Origin: a virus
Length of the DNA: 31,158 nucleotides
IMG/VR virus record: IMGVR_UViG_3300035698_003452
Span: 1-31,158 of that record
Strand: one strand, 5' to 3'
Positions 13,584-20,041 of the stretch are shown here, piece after piece; the stretch's first letter is position 1, and every line of letters starts with the position of its first letter. Made by a program: the position numbers and the translations under genes. The notes under the pieces were generated by a model that did not search any database, was not told the origin of the DNA, and was given only the letters and a program-made list of their open reading frames with translations.

Positions 13584-14383
13584 AGTTGGTAGTGACCATA
13601 CCTAGTTACGACCGTGAAGAGTGGCTTGCACATACAGTGGAGGGCGTACGGGATGTGATGCGTCCAGATGACTTGATAGTGTATGAGCAACCCAAAGGGA
13701 AGCCAGATGGGATTGGCACAGCACGCCGTAAGATTCACGAAATGGCGGTTGCGAAGCACGGGGAAGATGCCCTGTATCTTATGATGGATGATGACGCGCA
13801 TTTACAGGAGCACCCTGAGCTTGTGAACATTCGGTGGGCTATGCAGCATTTCGAGGAAATGCCGCTTTTGGGGGTGTGCCAGTGCACCATTAGCCTTGAC
13901 CCGCTGGTTGATACGTTCAGGAGACGCAGATGGGTTGCCCACTCTTACTTGATCAGGGGTGCGGTGTTGACAGGTGGGGGCAGCGTGGCTACAGCGTATC
14001 GGGATAACGAGAATCATGCAGATGAACTGTTGTTTTCGATGGAGGCGTGGTTGCACGGATGGACGGTGGGCACTACCGGGAGGTGTAGGATTCCACGGCA
14101 TGTGTTTTTACGCTCAAAGAAGTGCTTTGGGGAGGAACCTGAAGTTGCTAGTGATCCGAAGGCTGTGGGGGGTAGTGAGGGATCGGTAGCTGATGGAGCT
14201 GTTAGTCAGAGTCGGGTATGGGATGTACTGGTTGACAGGGGGCTTGCAGTTGTCTCGGGGTTTCACTATAGGGGGCAGCACAGGATACCAATAATGACAA
14301 GGGTGCAGGTTACAGGTAAGGGGTTGATGTGGCATAACACGTTTGAGCTGCGGCGTAAAAGGAACATGGGGTTGGCAGAATGA
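13580..14383 (+). CDS. GT-A-type glycosyltransferase-like protein
   Basis: This 267-residue protein is coupled to the methyltransferase by an ATGA overlap. The N terminus MKLVVTIPSYDREEW is typical of nucleotide-sugar-binding GT-A folds. GIGTARRKIHEMA and YLMMDDDAHL (DDD at 70-72, the metal and sugar-nucleotide site) follow. This layout resembles phage glycosyltransferases linked to modified bases (TET-associated type), but the family assignment is tentative. Substrate could be a modified base in phage DNA or a surface or capsid glycan. The context favours the former. Confidence 0.62.
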   Translation: MKLVVTIPSYDREEWLAHTVEGVRDVMRPDDLIVYEQPKGKPDGIGTARRKIHEMAVAKHGEDALYLMMDDDAHLQEHPELVNIRWAMQHFEEMPLLGVCQCTISLDPLVDTFRRRRWVAHSYLIRGAVLTGGGSVATAYRDNENHADELLFSMEAWLHGWTVGTTGRCRIPRHVFLRSKKCFGEEPEVASDPKAVGGSEGSVADGAVSQSRVWDVLVDRGLAVVSGFHYRGQHRIPIMTRVQVTGKGLMWHNTFELRRKRNMGLAE

Positions 14384-14404
14384 GTAAGATACGGCAGGTG
14401 GGTA

Positions 14405-15130
14405 ATGTTTGAAAACTTTTCAGACGTGGTTGTGCAGAATCACAAGGCGAGAGACCCCGGCAAGGTGGTTGCTGCGCTTGAGGCACAGGGTGTTAGAGCT
14501 GTGGTTATGACCGATACCACGGACTACTATCGTGGCTCAGATAGGTCATTAAAGTATCTGGGGCTTGTGCGTAATTACTACCGTTGTCTTACTGCGGATA
14601 CAGCGGGACCATGGCAGATGGTAGTTCAGGACGATGTGCACATACCAGAGGGGGCTATTGCTCGCATGCAGCACGTGTTGGGGTTTGTGTCCCCTGATGC
14701 TCCGGTGTCGTTCTACCACCCTACAAACAAAAGCCACATAGAGGCGTGGGAGCAGGGGAAGCATGTACTCACCACGAGGGCCAATTTCTGGATTCAGTGC
14801 TTCTGTATGCCTAAGACTTTAGCGGTGGGTATGATAGAGTGGGCAGATAAAACTGTCTCCTATGGGTCCGCACCAGAGGATGCGATACTGGCAGCGTATC
14901 TGACGATGCGCAAGATATACACGCGCACGGTTCTGCCTGCCTTTGTGCAGCACGAGGGGTATGCGGATAGTGTACTTGGGCATAGTCCGAAGGTGGGTAA
15001 GTACGACAGACTCAGCATGACGTATGATCCTACTTTCGCTGTGGAATCTGTGGATTGGGAGTCTGAGTTTGCTGACCCGTACTGTGACAGCATGACGGGT
15101 AGGCTACAGGACAAGTGGCTTGTAGGCTAG
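14405..15130 (+). CDS. Second glycosyltransferase-like protein
   Basis: This 241-residue protein has GPWQMVVQDDVHIPEGAI (QDD at 75-77) as its probable metal-binding motif. EDAILAAYL and PAFVQHEGYADSVLGH come later, as in GT25-like and other GT-A enzymes. It is distinct in sequence from the gene before it. The start codon leads straight into the palindrome (ATG then TTTGAAAACTTTTCAGA), giving MFENFSD. The ribosome site is weak (GGCAGGTGGGTA). A two-step sugar addition with 13580-14383 is possible but not shown. Confidence 0.6.
   Translation: MFENFSDVVVQNHKARDPGKVVAALEAQGVRAVVMTDTTDYYRGSDRSLKYLGLVRNYYRCLTADTAGPWQMVVQDDVHIPEGAIARMQHVLGFVSPDAPVSFYHPTNKSHIEAWEQGKHVLTTRANFWIQCFCMPKTLAVGMIEWADKTVSYGSAPEDAILAAYLTMRKIYTRTVLPAFVQHEGYADSVLGHSPKVGKYDRLSMTYDPTFAVESVDWESEFADPYCDSMTGRLQDKWLVG
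14408..14424. promoter_or_regulatory. Dispersed palindrome, copy 8 (right after a start codon)
   Basis: TTTGAAAACTTTTCAGA has one mismatch in the right arm. It begins at codon 2 of the second glycosyltransferase-like gene, so a bound protein could block translation-coupled transcription. Confidence 0.65.
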
Positions 15131-15151
15131 GTGTGGGTAGGGGGGTGCGTG

Positions 15152-15633
15152 ATGGTGGTACTACAGAGCAAGGGCGTAACGTACGTATGCACGAATGACC
15201 ATGCGGAGGTGCAGCGTGTGTTCGATGAATTTTACCAGCAGATTACTGGGGTTGGCGGGACAAGGGATGTGCTAAGATACCCGGTAGGTCGGTATGGTAC
15301 TTTGCCTATGTTGAGGGCAGTTTGGTGGGGTCTACGTGCGTATGCTACAGGCGGACTACTACGCATTTGACCAATGCCTATGTTAGCAGTGAGTTCAGAA
15401 GGCGTGGGGTATTCACCACGATGCTTGTATTGGCCATTAACGCATCGAGGTTGCGTGGGGCTGAAAGATTGGCGGCGTATGCGGCAATGGCCAGTCTGCC
15501 TATCTTTTTGCGGTATGGGTTTGTGGCGCAGGGCAAGGTGCGATCAGGGATGTTGAAGGTTCCCAAGTATGCGGGTGGGGGTGAGGTGCCATCCACTACG
15601 ACATACGTGGTTAAGCAACTAGGGAGGGTGTAA
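15152..15633 (+). pseudogene. Frameshifted GNAT acetyltransferase
   Basis: The first part, in the frame of ATG 15152, gives MVVLQSKGVTYVCTNDHAEVQRVFDEFYQ and continues to about 15290. From about 15291 another frame continues with VWYFAYVEGSLVGS and AYVSSEFRRRGVFTTML, ending at 15633. The second part holds the GNAT acetyl-CoA loop (R-R-R-G-V-F) and the C-terminal YGF strand. One missing base, or a minus-one shift near 15280-15300, joins them into about 160 residues. No classical slippery heptamer is seen, so a broken gene or a sequencing error is likelier than programmed shifting. GNAT enzymes acetylate amines, and agmatine or a base amine would be candidate substrates here. Confidence 0.65.
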
Positions 15634-16256
15634 TGGACGTTGTTACTATGGGTATTGGTGATATTCTACCGTATTGGCGCAACCCGCGCAAGAATGCGGA
15701 AACTGTGGTGGAGCTGAAGCTGTCGATCAGGGAGTTCGGGTTCAACGTGCCCTTGGTACTTGATCAGGAGAATGTGATCACAGCAGGCCATGCGCGGTAC
15801 CGGGCCATGCTTGAGTTGGGCGAGCAGACGGTGCCTTGCGTTATCTCGGATATGGATGAAACGAGGGCCAAGGAGTTCCGCATTGCGGACAACAAAATTC
15901 ACGACCTCACCAACTGGGTAGTTGAGGGGTTGCTGAAGGAGCTTGGCAGTAGTGAGTATGCGCTTACTGTGCCGGGGTTCACCACTGGCGATATGGAGGT
16001 GCTGTTCCCTGATACAGCGGCAGACGGTCTAGGATTCACAGAAGACGGCCTAGGAGGCGATGGGGGGTCAGAAGGTGCCAGCACAGGGGGTGATCCATTC
16101 GAGGGCGGTACAGAGCAACCTGCGGACACCTCAGCAGGCTCAGAGGGTGACGAAGACAGAGTTGAGCTGATGTGCCCTAGCTGTCTGGAAGAGGGTGTGT
16201 ACTCGAAGACTGCGTTGCTTGGCACGGGGGAGGATGACGATGAAAGCGGAGAATAG
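15633..16256 (+). CDS. ParB/sulfiredoxin-domain protein, first of a tandem pair
   Basis: This 207-residue protein has an N-terminal ParB-like domain (about residues 5-100). Its landmarks are YWRNPRKNAETVVELKLSIREFG, FNVPLVLD, and ITAGHARYRAMLELGEQTVPCVI. Then come an acidic Gly/Ser-rich linker and a CPSC pair near the C terminus. The G-H-A-R-Y motif is where ParB-family proteins bind nucleotide. Such ParB-domain genes often sit just before phage terminases, sometimes fused to methyltransferases. It overlaps 16240-16899, its paralogue. A regulatory, nuclease or modification-guide role cannot be told apart from sequence. Confidence 0.75.
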   Translation: MDVVTMGIGDILPYWRNPRKNAETVVELKLSIREFGFNVPLVLDQENVITAGHARYRAMLELGEQTVPCVISDMDETRAKEFRIADNKIHDLTNWVVEGLLKELGSSEYALTVPGFTTGDMEVLFPDTAADGLGFTEDGLGGDGGSEGASTGGDPFEGGTEQPADTSAGSEGDEDRVELMCPSCLEEGVYSKTALLGTGEDDDESGE

Positions 16257-16899
16257 AAGACTCGCAGAGATCACGCCATATAAAAGAAATCCAAGGAGCA
16301 ACGCGGAGACGGTAGCTGCGCTTGTGGAGTCGATCCGAAAATACGGCTTCAACGTGCCTTTGGTACTGGACCGTAAGGGCGTGATAATCTGCGGCCATGC
16401 GCGGTTCGCGGCGGCGGTATTGTCGGAGCTGAAGACTGTGCCATGCATCACGGTAGAGTTGAGCAAGGCGAAGGCCAAGCGGTACAGGCTTGCAGACAAC
16501 AAGATTCAGGACATGTCCAAGTGGGATACCAAGAGTCTTGTCACGGAGTTGCGGGAGCTGCCCTCCTTTGACGACATACCGGGATTCAGGGATTCGGAAG
16601 TGGCCATGTACACTAGGGCTTTCTCGAATGGTCCGACGCTGCCACCTATTGACACGGGTGGTGACGACGGGACACGGACTGACGACATCCCGAGGGGTCC
16701 GGGTGTGCCAGCTAGGCGACAGGTGCCGGGGTCTGGCCCTCCCGAGATTGTGCAAAGGCAGGTTGACGCGGCACAGTTGAAGGCCGATGACAAGTTCGCC
16801 GCAAAGGCGAGGACGTATCAGGGGGGGCTTATCAGCGTGACGTGTGTTCACTGCAATGAGCTGTTCATGATATTGCGTGCCGACTTGGTACGAATGTGA
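16240..16899 (+). CDS. ParB/sulfiredoxin-domain protein, second of a tandem pair
   Basis: This protein has 219 residues from ATG 16240 (GGGGGAGG nine bases upstream). ATG 16234 is too close to that site. It is homologous to the gene before it: YKRNPRSNAETVAALVESIRKYG, FNVPLVLD, and ICGHARFAAAVLSELKTVPCI. A proline- and glycine-rich linker leads to a C-terminal CVHC pair (VTCVHCNELF). The pair arose by duplication and has diverged mainly in the linkers. It ends just before the promoter at 16901, so it closes the accessory operon. Confidence 0.75.
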   Translation: MKAENRRLAEITPYKRNPRSNAETVAALVESIRKYGFNVPLVLDRKGVIICGHARFAAAVLSELKTVPCITVELSKAKAKRYRLADNKIQDMSKWDTKSLVTELRELPSFDDIPGFRDSEVAMYTRAFSNGPTLPPIDTGGDDGTRTDDIPRGPGVPARRQVPGSGPPEIVQRQVDAAQLKADDKFAAKARTYQGGLISVTCVHCNELFMILRADLVRM

Positions 16900-16900
16900 C

Positions 16901-16928
16901 TTGACAAAAGAAGCCCTTTTGGTATAAT
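16901..16928 (+). promoter_or_regulatory. Sigma-70-type promoter (type B) for the packaging genes
   Basis: TTGACA (16901-16906), a 16-bp spacer and a perfect TATAAT (16923-16928). The -10 shares its last T with the palindrome at 16928, which would cover the transcription start. It should drive 16961 onward and looks directly repressible by whatever binds the palindrome. Confidence 0.8.
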
Positions 16929-16944
16929 TTGAAAAGACTTCAAA
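16928..16944. promoter_or_regulatory. Dispersed palindrome, copy 9 (over a transcription start)
   Basis: TTTGAAAAGACTTCAAA is an exact consensus copy. It abuts the TATAAT of the packaging promoter and overlaps the likely +1. This is the clearest operator-like placement of all copies. Confidence 0.8.
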
Positions 16945-16960
16945 CCAGATAGGGGCTACG

Positions 16961-17437
16961 ATGAATATAGGGCATTTCGAGAAGTTCGTGCAGGGTTGTC
17001 GTTGGCAGTTTGCGAAGACGTATGCGGCACATTCTCCGCACTGGTATACAGTTAGGGAGTGGGTGCCGGGTACGGAAAGGATGTTTGCGGCCATAGCGTA
17101 TTTCGTAAACAAGTATGGCTCTGACGAGCAGTACAGGGGCAAGCCGTATAGGACGTTCTACCATACCGGGTGGAAGTACTGGACGATGCATGATACGGTT
17201 GCTACGACTAACCTTATCAACAGGACGAATAAAGAGAGTTGCGTGCCCTATCGGGGTATCAACTGGGTGCCGGAAAAGCAGGCGGCGGGGTACCATGAGA
17301 TTGCGGGTTTGCCGGAAGGTCCCGACTGGGAAGTTACGCGGCGTGAGTTTGACGCGAACGATGACATTGTAGAGGTGCGTGGGCTACTGGCCAGCGGTGG
17401 GCAGGGGCAGCTACCACTAGAGGATTTGTGGCTATGA
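16961..17437 (+). CDS. Hypothetical protein upstream of terminase
   Basis: This 158-residue protein is not recognised. It is rich in aromatic residues (HSPHWYTVREWVPG, YRTFYHTGWKYWTMHDT) and ends in an acidic, Gly-rich tail. It is the first gene after the 16901 promoter and overlaps the terminase small-subunit start by 4 bp. Co-expression with packaging genes suggests a head-assembly or replication-to-packaging function, without motif support. Confidence 0.6.
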   Translation: MNIGHFEKFVQGCRWQFAKTYAAHSPHWYTVREWVPGTERMFAAIAYFVNKYGSDEQYRGKPYRTFYHTGWKYWTMHDTVATTNLINRTNKESCVPYRGINWVPEKQAAGYHEIAGLPEGPDWEVTRREFDANDDIVEVRGLLASGGQGQLPLEDLWL

Positions 17438-17979
17438 AGAATCAGCGGAGGGTGCCTACAGCGACTAGCAAGAAGAAAGACGGGCGAGGGGGCAACCCCC
17501 TTACCCGAAGGCCTCCACCGCGCACTGTGACGATCACAAAGCCGTCTCAGCATAAGACAGACCCCGACGCATTGCAGGCTCGCAAGGATGCCTACCTTCG
17601 GGCTTATGAGGTGTCGATGGCCAATGTCACACTTGCCTGTAAGCACAGTGACACCTCCAAGTCTAGCGTGTACAACTGGCGCAGGGATGACGTGCGTTTC
17701 AAAGAGGAAATGGATGCACTGCTAGATGTGCGTATTGACTTCTACGAGAATGCCCTAGATAAGAATGCGCGTGCCGGGAACGTGTCAGCTCAGATATTCT
17801 TTCTCAAATGTCGGGCGAAGCATAGGGGGTACGTTGAGCGCACTGAGGTTACAGGGGCAGATGGGGGACCAGTGGCACTGACCAGAGAGGAGGTCCCAGA
17901 CGCGGCTCTGAGGGCTGCGGTATCCCGTATGGTACAAGACGACCCGGACTTTGCCAAGAGGCTCATACAGGGCAGTTAG
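17434..17979 (+). CDS. terS: Terminase small subunit
   Basis: This protein has 181 residues from ATG 17434 (ATGA overlap). A basic, proline-rich N terminus (about residues 1-45) precedes a helix-turn-helix-like part: AYEVSMANVTLACKHSDTSKSSVYNWRR and then FKEEMDALLD. FFLKCRAKHRGYVERTEVTG follows, a segment common in phage small terminases. The protein recognises the packaging site and stimulates the large subunit. The position immediately before the large subunit gene supports this. Confidence 0.78.
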   Translation: MKNQRRVPTATSKKKDGRGGNPLTRRPPPRTVTITKPSQHKTDPDALQARKDAYLRAYEVSMANVTLACKHSDTSKSSVYNWRRDDVRFKEEMDALLDVRIDFYENALDKNARAGNVSAQIFFLKCRAKHRGYVERTEVTGADGGPVALTREEVPDAALRAAVSRMVQDDPDFAKRLIQGS

Positions 17980-17990
17980 GCACCTTCACG

Positions 17991-19487
17991 ATGACCACAG
18001 ACAACACGGCACAGGACTTGGATACTGCTTTTGATGAGAGCGAGTATGTAGCTCTCATTGCGGCTGTAGCTCAGCAGGCTAGGGTGTCGTTCCCCGCCTT
18101 TCTCACGTTCATGCATCCACCGGGGCACAGCGACTACATACTGGGGCGTCTGCACATGGGGTTGGCGCATGTTGTGCAAGGGGTTATCGACGGTACTACC
18201 GGGCCAAGGCAAGCGGTTAGTGTGCCACCTCAGCATGGCAAGAGTAGGTTGCTATCGGTTAGGGCGGTGGCGTGGGTGCTTGGCCACATGCCGGGTATTC
18301 ACATTGCGCTTACAGGATTCTCGTATGGTCTTCTCACGAGTTTCGTGTCAGAGGTGCGGAGTATGATGGCCTCTCCGCAATACCAGTTGGTGTTCCCAGA
18401 TATGCATGCAGTGTTCGGCAGTGACAGGCAGGATGAAGCCAAGTTCACCAATGGTAGTTCTGTGTTAGTGAAGTCTTGCGGCACGAAGTTGACAGGGCGA
18501 CGGGTAGACTGGCTTATCATTGATGACGCGCATCCCGGACGTGCTGAGGCAGAGTCCAAGAATGCACGGGACAAGATTAAGCAGTGGTACTTCGCGGATT
18601 GCCTATCCCGCCTTAGTCCCAATGCCAAGGTATTTATCATAGGTACTCGCTGGCATCCTGAAGACCTTATCGGCGCGTTGACAGCGGAGGAGTACACTGA
18701 TCAGTTACGGTTGTTAGGGCAAGAAGCCTCGATATTCAATGTTGTGAATTATCCTGCTATAGCAGACCACTTTCCAGAGGCGGGTGAGGTATGCCCGTTG
18801 GGGAGGAAGCCGGGAGAAACGCTATTTCCAGAGCAACGCCCGTTGAGCTTCATGGAGTCTGTGAAAGCGGAGTCACCTGCCTATGAGTGGGAATCTCAGT
18901 ATCAGGGTAGGCCACGATCTTCAGGGTCCGGGCAGGTAAACATTGAGCGGTTCAAGATGATTGACTTGTCGGAGGTGCCTACTGATATCCCGTGGAGCAG
19001 GGGTTGGGACTTGGCGTTGACAGAGGCACAGACTTCGGACTTCAGCGTAGGGGCACTGTGCGCGTATCACAAGGAACGTCAACACTTCTACATCATTGAC
19101 ATTTGGAGGCGCAAGTTGGTGTGGGGTAGGCTGAAACCTCAAGTGGTGGCAGTAGCTATGCTCGACAAGGAAAGATACAACTGCACGATGATGGGACTTG
19201 AGGCGGTGAGCGGGTTCAAGATCGGGCTTCAGGGGTTGCGTAGTTCGTTGGCAGGGGTAGTCAGTATCGTTGAAAAGAATCCTCCGAGGGGTGGGAAACT
19301 AATGCGAGCTTTAGACTGGCTTAATGCGGTGGAGTGTGGTAGGGTGTCTCTTGTTAGAGGATCATGGAATAAGGATTTCAAAGATGAACTGCACGGGTTC
19401 CCAGATGGGGCACACGATGACCAAGTTGACGGAGTTAGCGTGGCGTGGGAAACACTGGCCAGATCAACCAAGTTGCTTTACGCATAG
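17991..19487 (+). CDS. terL: Terminase large subunit
   Basis: This 498-residue protein has the ATPase Walker A-like PPQHGKS (residues 79-85) and Walker B WLIIDD (174-179), followed by FIIGTRWHPEDL. The C-terminal RNase-H-like nuclease shows RGWDLALTEAQTSDFS (Asp340 and Asp350) and HDDQVDGVSVAWE near the end. The enzyme cuts concatemeric DNA and pumps it into the prohead. Length and motif order are normal. It starts 11 bp after the small subunit and is followed by intergenic module 2. Confidence 0.93.
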   Translation: MTTDNTAQDLDTAFDESEYVALIAAVAQQARVSFPAFLTFMHPPGHSDYILGRLHMGLAHVVQGVIDGTTGPRQAVSVPPQHGKSRLLSVRAVAWVLGHMPGIHIALTGFSYGLLTSFVSEVRSMMASPQYQLVFPDMHAVFGSDRQDEAKFTNGSSVLVKSCGTKLTGRRVDWLIIDDAHPGRAEAESKNARDKIKQWYFADCLSRLSPNAKVFIIGTRWHPEDLIGALTAEEYTDQLRLLGQEASIFNVVNYPAIADHFPEAGEVCPLGRKPGETLFPEQRPLSFMESVKAESPAYEWESQYQGRPRSSGSGQVNIERFKMIDLSEVPTDIPWSRGWDLALTEAQTSDFSVGALCAYHKERQHFYIIDIWRRKLVWGRLKPQVVAVAMLDKERYNCTMMGLEAVSGFKIGLQGLRSSLAGVVSIVEKNPPRGGKLMRALDWLNAVECGRVSLVRGSWNKDFKDELHGFPDGAHDDQVDGVSVAWETLARSTKLLYA

Positions 19488-19676
19488 GTAGGCAGCATTA
19501 ACCGTGCCGACAAAAAATCTATTTTATCTTTCAAGGTGTACCAAGTACCACGGAGGGGGGTCGAGTTCGTTCTAGGGGTACTCAGGGCCTTCTACGGTAG
19601 GCACATTTTGGGGTTTTTGGCACTTTTGGTGAAAATAGTTTAAGCGTGGTGGTGGGCAGAGTTGGCCGTGGCAGGG

Positions 19677-19692
19677 TGGCACGATACGTGCT
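19677..19692 (+). promoter_or_regulatory. Sigma-54-like -24/-12 element in module 2
   Basis: TGGCACGATACGTGCT has GG (19678-19679) and GC (19690-19691) exactly 10 bp apart. GCACG-ATA-CGTGC is also an inverted repeat, so another reading is a small hairpin. No sigma-70 box is seen here, which makes this the best case for a functional -24/-12 promoter. Confidence 0.4.
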
Positions 19693-19708
19693 TTGAAATT
19701 TTTTCAGA
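19692..19708. promoter_or_regulatory. Dispersed palindrome, copy 10
   Basis: TTTGAAATTTTTTCAGA has one mismatch. It starts one base after the -12 GC and would cover the transcription start of a -24/-12 promoter. Confidence 0.65.
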
Positions 19709-19722
19709 ATTGGGAGAAGGCG

Positions 19723-19914
19723 ATGTACAATGCGATCATACTTGTTGGAGCGTGGGGCGCGTGCGGTGGTGTGGTGTGGAGGACATACGTGTATAGCCCT
19801 GTGCAGATGGCCACGTGGCTTGAGATTGCGATGTTCATAGCGTGTGGTCCGTTGGTGTGGTTGGTGCCTGTGTTGCACCTCGTAGGCAGGCTAGTCACAG
19901 GGGGACGGAAATAG
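19723..19914 (+). CDS. Small two-helix membrane protein
   Basis: This protein has 63 residues from ATG 19723 (GGGAGAAGG upstream). Two hydrophobic helices are visible, about residues 4-21 and 36-58, with a basic tail (GRLVTGGRK). Topology resembles small holin-like proteins, but it lies between terminase and portal, where no lysis gene is expected. It is the only gene between module 2 and the structured region at 19916. Confidence 0.55.
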   Translation: MYNAIILVGAWGACGGVVWRTYVYSPVQMATWLEIAMFIACGPLVWLVPVLHLVGRLVTGGRK

Positions 19915-19915
19915 T

Positions 19916-19986
19916 ATGGGTGCCTTCGGGGCGTGGCAGAAAGTGCCGCCCTTTCTCCTCTGGGGGTAGTCCCCGGAGGTACCCAT
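19916..19986 (+). other. Structured leader before the portal gene
   Basis: CCTCTGGGG (19957-19965) and CCCCGGAGG (19971-19979) form a 9-bp stem around GTAGT. ATGGGTGCC (19916-19924) can pair with GGTACCCAT (19978-19986) with one G-U pair. A GGCA/TGCC hairpin lies between. A 17-codon frame (MGAFGAWQKVPPFLLWG) spans the first half. The arms compete by two bases, so alternative folds, as in an attenuator, are possible. No U-run follows. Confidence 0.4.
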
Positions 19987-20041
19987 TTTCTCACGATTTG
20001 GCGGCGGGTTAGAGTGTATACACAAATGGAGATTAGCGGAT

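Larger units (their letters stand above)
19494..19708 (+). repeat. Intergenic regulatory module, copy 2
   Basis: It begins six bases after the terminase stop with AGCATTAACCGTGCCGAC, as in module 1. The A/T-rich run, GGTGT-ACCAA-GTACC and CACGGAGGGGGG follow. After the T-rich middle come the GG-N10-GC element and, directly after it, the palindrome. It lacks the GC-rich stretch and the sigma-70 promoter of modules 1 and 3. It fills the 235-bp gap between terminase and 19723. Confidence 0.8.

Noticed and set aside
14380-14412. Ten-codon frame between the two glycosyltransferase-like genes
   Set aside because: It is too short to support as a gene. Its stop falls in the palindrome, which may be coincidence.
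16177-17142. Long minus-strand open frame opposite the ParB-like and 16961 genes
   Set aside because: It is a shadow of the plus-strand genes, with no ribosome site and low-complexity, Arg/His/Pro-rich composition.
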